64,000 bases of DNA from DASUNP01 sp035249305. Its GTDB lineage: Bacteria > Acidobacteriota > Blastocatellia > UBA7656. Below, piece after piece: positions 8,888 to 16,400 of this stretch; the stretch's first letter is position 1; every line of letters starts with the position of its first letter. Below the pieces are notes generated by a model. The model saw only the letters and a program-made list of their open reading frames with translations, made no database searches and was not told the DNA's origin. The position numbers were made by a program, and so were the translations under genes. The stretch is from the NCBI GenBank assembly GCA_035249305.1, contig DATFGQ010000131.1:76200-140199 (forward strand). Direction: 5' to 3'.

Positions 8888-9425
8888 AAAATCTCCTTTG
8901 ATCCCTCAACGGGGAGGTTATTTGAAGAATGTTCCACTGTTTATTGCTGCGCCTTAGCCTGAGTAGACAGACCACACATAGCCCGGCCGCAGGCCAGGCG
9001 GTGGCTTTATGCGTTGCGAGGATGAGTGCAAAGAGACCGAGGTGGACGAGGCCCCCTTGTTCTTAAACAAGTCCTTCCCACTCCGGCGTCTTATTGATTT
9101 CTTAAGTGATTCTTAAAGGGATTGAAAGTACATCCCTGGGGTCGTTCTAATTCTCTCTAGCAACCACTGTCAAAAAAGCACGTATTCAATATCACACTGA
9201 AAAAACGATGTCAAGAAAAAGTTGTTTTGCTCACATTAAAACATTCTTAAGAAAACTCTGACGCTCGCGCGCGTTTGATCTACGCCGGGAAAATTCGAAA
9301 CGGGCACCATTATTGCTTTGATCACAGGTGGATTGCTGATGAGGGGTTTTGCTCGTTCTTGTTCGATACGAAAGCGGGCGTAGCTTGATTACTATCAATA
9401 CATCCTTAGCCTTAGAGGTCTTATC
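8888..9425. promoter_or_regulatory. Divergent intergenic region, AT-rich centre
   Basis: About 540 bases between the divergent oxidase and phospholipase genes. No ORF is convincing. The 9100-9260 stretch is markedly AT-rich and has several CTTAAG/TTCTTAA words. A minus-strand TTGACA lies at 9168-9173, but the -10 candidate is poor, so I only suggest that both promoters lie here. Confidence 0.4.
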
Positions 9426-10721
9426 ATGACTATAAATCTGGCGCGCAAAGTAACTCTCTCAATGGCCGCGGTTTGCTTGGTGCTCTGTTTGTCGAGCGCT
9501 TCCTTCGGCTACTCCGTGCTGACGCACCAGGCGATAATCGATTCGACCTGGGAGGGGCACATCAAGCCGCTTCTGCTGAAGCGCTATCCCGCCGCCAACG
9601 CAGAGCAGTTGCGCGAAGCGCACGCGCACGCTTACGGCGGCGCGATCAGCCAGGATATGGGGTACTACCCGTTCGGGAGCCGCTTCTATACCGACCTGAC
9701 CCATTACGTCAGGAGCGGCGATTTTGTAGAAGCGCTCGTCGCCGAGTCGCGCGACCTTAACGAGTACGCGTTCGCATTGGGCGCGCTCGCGCACTACGCC
9801 GCGGACAATCATGGCCACTCGATTGGAACGAACCGCGCCGTCCCGCTCGTCTACCCCGAGATCCGCGCGAAGTATGGCGACGAAGTGACCTACGCCGAAG
9901 ACCCCTCTTCGCACATCAAGCTCGAATTCGCCTTCGACGTGCTGCAAGTGGCGCGCGGCCGTTACGCGCCCGAGAACTATCATGACTTTATAGGTTTCAA
10001 AGTCTCTAAGGACGTCCTTGCTCGCGCGTTCAAGAGGACCTACAGCCTGGAGCTCAAAGATGTCTTCGGCAATCTGGACCTCGCCCTCGGCACGTTCCGC
10101 AGGACCGTAAGCACCATAATACCCGAGATGACGAAAGTGGCCTGGGAGATGAAGGAGGACGAGATCGAAAAAGCCACGCCCGGGATCACCCGCGAGAAGT
10201 TCGTCTATAACCTTTCGCGCGCCGACTACGAAAAGGAGTGGGGCAAGCAGTACGAAAAGCCGGGATTCTTTGCAAAGAGCATGGCTTACTTCTTCCGCGT
10301 CATGCCGAAGGTAGGCCCCTTCAAAGCCCTCGACTTTCGCCCCCCCACGCCGGAGGCCGAGCGGTTTCTTATGGAGAGCTTCAACGCGACGCTCGACCGT
10401 TATCGCGGCCTGCTCGGGAGCATGCAGGCGGGCCGGCTCAATCTTGATAACCGCGACCTGGACACGGGAAGGCCCGTGCGCGCAGGGGAGTATCCCCTTG
10501 CCGACGAAGCTTACGCAAAGCTCGTCAGGAAGCTGGCGGACAAGAAACTTGAGGGCGTCACGCCGGACGTGCGCGAAAACATTCTGGCCTTCTTCTCAAA
10601 CCTCGACGCGCCGATTGCTGTGAAGCGTGATAAAGACGACTGGCGCAAGACTCTTCGCGCGATCGAGGTGCTGCGGTCTACGGAGGCGCGCGCAGAGACA
10701 GTCGTGAACCGTGACAAGTAA
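9426..10721 (+). CDS. Secreted zinc-dependent phospholipase C family protein
   Basis: 431 residues with a signal peptide ending near SSASFGYS. The mature protein follows the zinc-dependent phospholipase C / S1-P1 nuclease fold: SVLTHQAIIDSTW near the mature N-terminus, then AHAYGGAISQDMGYYPFGS and ALGALAHYAADNHGHS, with many His and Asp residues suited to a trinuclear zinc site. Family members hydrolyse phospholipids outside the cell. The C-terminal 200 residues are helical and not assigned. The gene is monocistronic, with a large inverted repeat (10707-10836) directly after the stop. Confidence 0.82.
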   Translation: MTINLARKVTLSMAAVCLVLCLSSASFGYSVLTHQAIIDSTWEGHIKPLLLKRYPAANAEQLREAHAHAYGGAISQDMGYYPFGSRFYTDLTHYVRSGDFVEALVAESRDLNEYAFALGALAHYAADNHGHSIGTNRAVPLVYPEIRAKYGDEVTYAEDPSSHIKLEFAFDVLQVARGRYAPENYHDFIGFKVSKDVLARAFKRTYSLELKDVFGNLDLALGTFRRTVSTIIPEMTKVAWEMKEDEIEKATPGITREKFVYNLSRADYEKEWGKQYEKPGFFAKSMAYFFRVMPKVGPFKALDFRPPTPEAERFLMESFNATLDRYRGLLGSMQAGRLNLDNRDLDTGRPVRAGEYPLADEAYAKLVRKLADKKLEGVTPDVRENILAFFSNLDAPIAVKRDKDDWRKTLRAIEVLRSTEARAETVVNRDK

Positions 10722-10836
10722 ACCGTGACAAGATCAGCGGGCGGTTAATTGTAATTTCAAATTCGAATTTGAGATTCAAAACAACTGCCCGCTGCTCACT
10801 TTCTTGTCACGGTTTACTGTTTACTTGTCACGATCT
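10703..10836. repeat. Long imperfect inverted repeat with tandem-word arms
   Basis: The left arm carries two copies of CCGTGACAAG (one spanning the end of the phospholipase gene) and then CAGCGGGCG. The right arm has the complements GCCCGCTG, CTTGTCACGG, TTTACT and ACTTGTCACG. In the centre is a perfect 16-base palindrome TCAAATTCGAATTTGA at 10757-10772. It could terminate the phospholipase transcript; the repeated-word arms resemble other hairpins in this window. Confidence 0.65.
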
Positions 10837-10891
10837 TCTCGTGTAGAATCCGCCTGCCCTGCTCCTTAGGTTAAATCTTAGAGCATAAATC

Positions 10892-13147
10892 ATGACTGCC
10901 GAGCAGTTAACGCATAAGCCCGAAGTATTGCTTGACCCCCGCGGCCTGCGCGTCGCCGTCGGCTCGCGCGTGGCCTACCTGTTCGACCGTCCCGCCGACC
11001 GCACGCGCTTCGCGCGGTTCATCGCCGAAGGGCTTCGCGATGGCGATAAATGCATCATCGTCACCGATCGGCCGGGCAGGCAGGTGTTTTCAGAAGCGCT
11101 CGAAGCTTTAGGCGTCGCCGTCGCCGAACGCGAAGCCGACGCTTCGCTCGTCATCATTACGGCCGAAGTCTCCACGGAAGGGATGGAGGAGATGGCCCTG
11201 CCGCTGCTTAAGGACGGGCGCGCGCGGTTCCGCTTCATCCGCGCGATCAACGACACGGGCTGGATGAGCGGCGAAGGGTGGACGGCGCGCGATTTCCTCA
11301 GGCTGGAAGTCAAAGGGCATCTGCTGATGCAGCACCAGCCCTGCACGATCATCTGCCAGTACGACACGGCAAGGATCGACCGCAGGGGCCTCGAACAGAT
11401 CATCGCCGCGCACCAGTACACGGTCGCGGGCGCGGAGGTGGAGAAGAACCCTGACCGCCGCTCGCTCGGCCAGCTCATCTTCGACAGCATGGACGAGCAA
11501 CTGCGCGTCCTGACGCGATTGCAGAACCTGTCGCTCAACCTCACGGCCACGCACTCGCTCGACGAGAGGCTCGACTACATAATCGAGGCGGCCATGACGA
11601 TATGCCGCGCCGACCGCGCCGCCATAAGTTATTTCGACGAGGCGGGCGAGCTGCGCATCATGCATCACCACGGCCTGTCGGAAGATTATCTCAACCGACG
11701 CCGGCTGACGCGCTCAGACCCGTCCATAGCCAGGATGATCGCTTCGCGCGAGCCGACGATAATCCAGGACATCGAGCAGCTCAAACATATCTCTACGAAT
11801 TACGAAAACTGGAAGCGGTCGGGCATCCGCGCCATAGTCACGCTGCCGCTGATCAGCGACGGCGAGGTCTTCGGCGCCATCAGCACAGGCTCGGGGACCG
11901 AGCACCACTTCACGCAGACAGAGATCGACGCGATGTCGATACTGGCGGCGCAGGCGAGCGCGGCGATCACCAACGCGCGATTGTTCGAGCAGTTGCACGA
12001 AGCGAGCCGCGCCAAGGACGACTTTCTCGCAAACCTCTCGCACGAGCTGAGAACGCCGCTCACGCCGATACTGGGCTGGATGCACATACTCAGGCCGCTT
12101 GCGGCGACCAGCCCGCTGCTGGCGCAAGGGCTCGAAACCATCGAGCGCAACGCGCGACAGCAGGCGGGGCTGATTAACGACCTGCTCGATTTGACGCGAA
12201 TCATAAGCGGGAAGATGGAGCTGGCGCGCTCGCCTAAGAGCCTCGACGCGCTCGTCGCGGCGAGCGTCGATCAGGTGCGCCAGCAGGCGGAGGCTCACCG
12301 GATAAAGATAACCCAGAGCCTGCCGGCCGACTCCGTCATCTGCAACATAGACACCGTGCGCATACAACAGGTGCTGGCGAACCTGCTCAACAACGCCGTA
12401 AAATTCACGCCCGACGAAGGCGAGATAAGTATCACACTCTCCCTCGTCGATCGAGACGACAATGGTTACGACGCGCAGATCGAGGTGTCGGACACGGGCA
12501 TAGGGATCGCGCCGGAGTTTCTGCCGCACGTCTTCGACCGTTTCGCGCAGGCGCACGGCGGGATAAATCAGCACTACGGCGGGCTCGGGCTTGGCCTGGC
12601 GATCACCCGCGCGATGGTCGAGATGCACGGCGGCCAGGTCGGAGCGCGGAGCGAAGGGCTGGGGCGCGGCAGCAGCTTCATCGTGAGGCTGCCCGGCGTG
12701 CGCGTCGCGGGCGGCGCGGGCGCGGAGCCTGTGATCTATGCTACGACCGAACAGGCCGCGCGCGAGCGGTTGGGTCTGCGCGTGCTGGTGGTGGAAGACT
12801 CACTCGACACGCTCGACATGTTGAGGCTGTGGCTCGACTCGTACGGCTGCGAGGTGTTGGTGGCGACCGGCGGCGCGGAAGCCTTGAGGCTAGCCGCGGA
12901 CCGGCGGCTCGACCTGATAATCTCCGACATAGGGCTGCCTCAAATCGACGGCTACGAGCTGATTCGCATACTGCGAAATATGGCGGGCCTTGAGGGCGTG
13001 CCCGCAATCGCGCTGACCGGGTACGCGCGTGAAGAGGACCGCGAGCTTGCCCTGGCCGCGGGGTACGACGCACACCTGGCCAAACCGGCGGAGATACGAA
13101 GCCTGCTCACCCTGGTCAAGAAGCTCACGAAAAAACGCGAACAGTAG
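10892..13147 (+). CDS. Hybrid histidine kinase, MEDS-GAF-HisKA-HATPase-REC
   Basis: A 751-residue cytoplasmic sensor kinase without membrane segments. Residues about 15-185 match the MEDS domain (DcmR-type sensor, with the phrase LKDGRARFRFIRAINDTGWM). A GAF domain covers about 205-365. The dimerisation/phosphoacceptor helix has FLANLSHELRTPLTPI with the His near 384. The ATPase has the N box (LANLLNNAVKFTP), G1 (DTGIGIAP), F box and G2 (GGLGLGLAI). A C-terminal receiver domain (LRVLVVEDSLDTL; acceptor Asp in IISDIGLP near 680; LAKPAE lysine) makes it a hybrid that passes phosphate on to a phosphotransfer protein not seen here. Its last 23 bases overlap the 3' end of convergent folK. No clear ribosome site is visible. 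Confidence 0.93.
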   Translation: MTAEQLTHKPEVLLDPRGLRVAVGSRVAYLFDRPADRTRFARFIAEGLRDGDKCIIVTDRPGRQVFSEALEALGVAVAEREADASLVIITAEVSTEGMEEMALPLLKDGRARFRFIRAINDTGWMSGEGWTARDFLRLEVKGHLLMQHQPCTIICQYDTARIDRRGLEQIIAAHQYTVAGAEVEKNPDRRSLGQLIFDSMDEQLRVLTRLQNLSLNLTATHSLDERLDYIIEAAMTICRADRAAISYFDEAGELRIMHHHGLSEDYLNRRRLTRSDPSIARMIASREPTIIQDIEQLKHISTNYENWKRSGIRAIVTLPLISDGEVFGAISTGSGTEHHFTQTEIDAMSILAAQASAAITNARLFEQLHEASRAKDDFLANLSHELRTPLTPILGWMHILRPLAATSPLLAQGLETIERNARQQAGLINDLLDLTRIISGKMELARSPKSLDALVAASVDQVRQQAEAHRIKITQSLPADSVICNIDTVRIQQVLANLLNNAVKFTPDEGEISITLSLVDRDDNGYDAQIEVSDTGIGIAPEFLPHVFDRFAQAHGGINQHYGGLGLGLAITRAMVEMHGGQVGARSEGLGRGSSFIVRLPGVRVAGGAGAEPVIYATTEQAARERLGLRVLVVEDSLDTLDMLRLWLDSYGCEVLVATGGAEALRLAADRRLDLIISDIGLPQIDGYELIRILRNMAGLEGVPAIALTGYAREEDRELALAAGYDAHLAKPAEIRSLLTLVKKLTKKREQ

Positions 13148-13658
13148 ATGAATCTTCGAGCGCGGCCAGAAGCTCGGCCATCGTCTTGCCGATCGCGGGG
13201 TGCTTTACGTCGGGCGCAATCTCCGCCATCGGCTCAAGCACAAAGCGGCGCAGGTGCATTCGAGGGTGCGGCGCCGTCATCCCCGCCTCGGACAGAACAA
13301 CATCCCCGTACAACAGCAGGTCTATATCGATAAGGCGCGGCCCATCCTTCACACTCGGCCGGCGGCCCATCTCGCGCTCGATCCCGAGCAGGCTTTCGAG
13401 CAGCTCGGCGGGCTTGATCGACTGCTCGCTCTCAACCTCTATGACTTGATTGAGAAACCAGGGCTGATCGGCGTATCCGACCGGCTCCGTTTCATAAATC
13501 GATGACGCGCGAGTTATCGTCAGCCCCAAACCCGCGATCCGCCGCGCGGCCTCTTTCAGGTTCGCTTCACGCTCGCCGAGGTTCGACCCTATTCCAAGGT
13601 AGATTCGCGGCGCGCGGTTGAGGTCGTCGTTTCGCATTTCTGTTTTAGAAGTTATCAT
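13125..13658 (-). CDS. folK: 2-amino-4-hydroxy-6-hydroxymethyldihydropteridine pyrophosphokinase
   Basis: Transfers pyrophosphate from ATP to hydroxymethyl-dihydropterin in folate synthesis. 177 residues, normal for HPPK. Hallmarks are YLGIGSNLGEREANL, SSIYETEPVGYADQPWFLNQ, the substrate/ATP segment LLGIEREMGR, and GPRLIDIDLLLYGD followed by PHPRMHLRRFVLEPMAEIAP. Starts at 13658 or at the internal ATG 13637 are both possible; neither has a clear ribosome site. The stop region overlaps the convergent kinase by 23 bases, and the start is only 14 bases from the divergent methyltransferase, so its promoter must lie inside a neighbour. No other folate gene is in the window. Confidence 0.95.
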   Translation of the reverse strand: MITSKTEMRNDDLNRAPRIYLGIGSNLGEREANLKEAARRIAGLGLTITRASSIYETEPVGYADQPWFLNQVIEVESEQSIKPAELLESLLGIEREMGRRPSVKDGPRLIDIDLLLYGDVVLSEAGMTAPHPRMHLRRFVLEPMAEIAPDVKHPAIGKTMAELLAALEDSSTVRVFS

Positions 13659-13672
13659 AGTTGCTTGAAGTC

Positions 13673-14836
13673 ATGGCGGCAACGATCAAGATAAACAAGC
13701 GGGCGGCTGAGCGAATACGCGCGCGACATTGCTGGATATACCGCAGCGACGTTTTAGAAAACGACGGAGCGCGCGGCGGGCAAGTCGTCCGCGTATCAGA
13801 CGCGCGCGGCCGCGTCCTGGGTTCTGCGCTTTACAGCTCCGATTCTCAAATCGCGCTTAGAATGATTTCGTTAGTCGACTCCGCGATCGATCGCGACTTC
13901 TGGCTGGCGCGGCTGGCCGCCGCCGAGCAGTTGCGCAGCCGCGTCGTGAGCGACACGACGGCCTACCGCCTGGTCTATGGCGAGAGCGACCTGCTGCCTT
14001 CGCTCATCATCGATCGCTTCAACGATTGCTTCGTCATTCAAACGCTGTCGCAGGGCATGGACGCGCTGAAGCAGATGTGGGTAGAGCTGATAGTCGACCG
14101 CTACGGCCCGCGCGCTATCGTCGAGCGCAACGAAGCGCGGGTGCGCGACCTTGAAGGTTTGCCGCGGCTCGCGGGCGTGGTCTACGGCAAGGACCCAGGC
14201 GAGATCGTTATCGAAGAGGGCGGTGTGAGGTTCGCCGTCAACCTGATCGAGGGCCAGAAGACCGGCGCCTTTCTGGATCAGCGCGAGAACCGTGTGGCGG
14301 CCGAAAGCTACGGGCGGGGCCGCGCGCTCGACTGCTTCACCTTCCAGGGAGGCTTCGCGCTCCATCTCGCGCGCAGCGCCGATCGAGTCCTTGCCATAGA
14401 CGTGTCGGCGCAGGCGATAAAGCAGGCGGAGCGAAACCGCGAGCTTAACGACGCGGCCGACGTGGAGTTCGTAGAGGGAAACGTATTTGATCTGCTGCGT
14501 GAGATGGACGAGCGCGGCGAGCGGTTTGACGTGATAAACCTCGACCCGCCCGCTTTCGCCAAGAACCGCGCGGCTGTCGCCGGGGCCTTGCGCGGCTACA
14601 AAGAGATCAACCTGCGCGCAATGAGGTTGCTTGAGCCGGGCGGCATACTCATCACTTCGACCTGTTCGTATCACATGAGCGAAGAGGCGTTCTTAAACGT
14701 GATCGCCGACGCGGGCGCGGACGCGGGACGCGCCGTCCAGGTGATAGAAAAACGCATGCAATCGCGCGATCACCCCGTCTTGATCTCCATGCCCGAGACC
14801 TACTATCTGAAATGCATGATCCTGCGCGTCGAATGA
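13673..14836 (+). CDS. Class I SAM-dependent rRNA methyltransferase, RlmI-like
   Basis: 387 residues with the three-part plan of RlmI, the 23S rRNA m5C methyltransferase: N-terminal PUA domain (KINKRAAERIRARHCWIY to about 70), a central domain (YGESDLLPSLIIDRF, GQKTGAFLDQRENR) and a C-terminal Rossmann methyltransferase with LDCFTFQGGFALHLAR (SAM binding), VINLDPPAFAKN (DPPAF active-site motif) and ITSTCSYHMSEE with the catalytic Cys. I chose the ATG at 13673; a TTG at 13661 is an alternative. The gene forms the left border of the SIR2/nSTAND island. The exact modified base is inferred from family. Confidence 0.88.
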   Translation: MAATIKINKRAAERIRARHCWIYRSDVLENDGARGGQVVRVSDARGRVLGSALYSSDSQIALRMISLVDSAIDRDFWLARLAAAEQLRSRVVSDTTAYRLVYGESDLLPSLIIDRFNDCFVIQTLSQGMDALKQMWVELIVDRYGPRAIVERNEARVRDLEGLPRLAGVVYGKDPGEIVIEEGGVRFAVNLIEGQKTGAFLDQRENRVAAESYGRGRALDCFTFQGGFALHLARSADRVLAIDVSAQAIKQAERNRELNDAADVEFVEGNVFDLLREMDERGERFDVINLDPPAFAKNRAAVAGALRGYKEINLRAMRLLEPGGILITSTCSYHMSEEAFLNVIADAGADAGRAVQVIEKRMQSRDHPVLISMPETYYLKCMILRVE

Positions 14837-15212
14837 AGAAATATTGATTGCATCAAAGATTACATGGCAGTAGAATGTGGCCGGATATTTCTGATAGTCA
14901 GGGGCCCGGGTCAAAGGTCTTGCCAGGAAAGCGCTTTCGCCTGTAGCGGTTTGATAGCCTGCGAACTCTCACTCAATAGCCTCTCGAGAAAAGGCGAACC
15001 GAGTTTTTCAACGCCTGGGTATCCTTCGGACCTGTCACGAGCATATCGCGGCGGTCCTGTAAATCCGACGGGCCGGTGTTCATCATAACGTTGCCTGGAA
15101 ACTGGGACTGCCGCTCAACGGCCTTAGCCCATCCGGCTTCCGGGCGCATGCCGCCTCGTCGAGCGCCACTCAGGTTGCGAACTACGGTCAAGGGTTTTAC
15201 TGGGAGAAAAAG
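14837..15212 (+). promoter_or_regulatory. Upstream region of the SIR2/nSTAND island
   Basis: A 376-base gap. A possible sigma-70 promoter is TTGCAT (14848-14853), 17-base spacer, TAGAAT (14871-14876): good -10, weak -35. From 15063 the frame is open and in phase with the SIR2 gene, reading AWKLGLPLNGLSPSG and NYGQGFYWEKK, which recalls an LGFP-like repeat, but there is no usable start codon, and a stop lies at 15060-15062. It may be a decayed coding remnant or chance. Confidence 0.4.
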
Positions 15213-16400
15213 ATGGCCGGTACAAAGATAAAAGAGGATCACTGGGGTGCGATCATTAAACGCATTGACAAGGGCCGGTGCGTGCCGTTCCTCGGGGCCG
15301 GAGTCAACGTAAGCAGCAAGGTCCATAACTATGACGGGCTTCTCCTTGGAACTCAAGTCGCATTGAGCCTCGTCGTGAGGATGCTCCATTTGAGCGGGGC
15401 GGAATCGTCGAACCTGGAGAACGCGATAAGGCGACAGAGCCTGGACCAGTACAGGGGTCGCACACAGGCCGCGCTCAAGGCGCTCGAAGAAGACCTGCAA
15501 GCGCTGTTAGACAAGGCCACGCGCGTGCTGAACAACGAGCTGCCCGCCGGCCAGGCCCAGATCGATAAAGACCACTTCATGACCATCCTCCGGTCGATAC
15601 TCCCGGACGACGTTGAAGACAACCTCGCCCACATCATCATTCATCAAGAGCTGAATGAGTACAAGGACCTGACCAACGTGTCGCTCCTGAATCTGGCGCG
15701 CGTAGCTCAGTACATACGTTACAGAGTCGATTTCACCGAGCTGATAGATCATCTGAGGAACATTTTGCCCGACGACGCGCGGGAGCCTTCCCCGCTGCTT
15801 AGGACCCTGGCCCGCCTGCCTTTCGGGCTTATAGTGACCACCAATTACGACCGCCTGATGGAGCGCGCCCTTGAGGAAGCGGGCAGGAAGGAGGTTTACT
15901 CGCTCCACCAGCCGACCAAGGGCTTCAGCCCCGCCCAGCAGGCGAGGATACCGGACGAGCTTGCGGATTTCCAGACCGCGATCAAGGAGAAGAACGGCGT
16001 CGTACTTTACAAGATACATGGCACGTTCGCCGGGGATAAGGAGAGCGACCAGTCGCACATCATCATCACGGAAGAAGACTACATAGACTTTCTCAACATC
16101 ATCGGGAGAGAGAACGTCGGCATACCGAATACTGTGAAGGCCACGATGGTCAATTCGACCCTGTTATTCCTTGGCTACAGCCTGGAGGATTGGGATTTTC
16201 GGACCATATACAAAGGCTTGATCGAAAGCCTCCCGGACCACCAGCAGCGCATATCGTTCGCCATACAGAAAGACCCGCCCGAGTTCTGGGAGAATTTCTG
16301 GCAGGACAAAAAGGTCGTGATCTATAACGTCGACCTATACGAGTTCGCGGCGGAGCTCGAAGAGCGCTACGAGAACTACAAAACAAAGGGCCGGGTATGA
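15213..16400 (+). CDS. SIR2-family NADase-like effector protein
   Basis: A 395-residue protein with one SIR2-like domain (SIR2_2 type) spanning almost its whole length. Key motifs are PFLGAGVN (GAG at 28-30, NAD pyrophosphate binding), VTTNYD (209-213), KIHGT with the likely catalytic His269, ITEEDYIDF and the family-typical LLFLGYSLEDWDF (319-329). About 175 mostly helical residues lie between the first two motifs. In prokaryotic defence systems SIR2 domains of this kind (Thoeris ThsA, DSR, SIR2-HerA, SIR2-STAND/Avs5) hydrolyse NAD+ to abort infection. A GGGAGA site precedes the ATG. The stop overlaps the next start (ATGA), so it is translated together with the nSTAND-SIR2 partner. NADase activity is inferred. 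Confidence 0.9.
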   Translation: MAGTKIKEDHWGAIIKRIDKGRCVPFLGAGVNVSSKVHNYDGLLLGTQVALSLVVRMLHLSGAESSNLENAIRRQSLDQYRGRTQAALKALEEDLQALLDKATRVLNNELPAGQAQIDKDHFMTILRSILPDDVEDNLAHIIIHQELNEYKDLTNVSLLNLARVAQYIRYRVDFTELIDHLRNILPDDAREPSPLLRTLARLPFGLIVTTNYDRLMERALEEAGRKEVYSLHQPTKGFSPAQQARIPDELADFQTAIKEKNGVVLYKIHGTFAGDKESDQSHIIITEEDYIDFLNIIGRENVGIPNTVKATMVNSTLLFLGYSLEDWDFRTIYKGLIESLPDHQQRISFAIQKDPPEFWENFWQDKKVVIYNVDLYEFAAELEERYENYKTKGRV

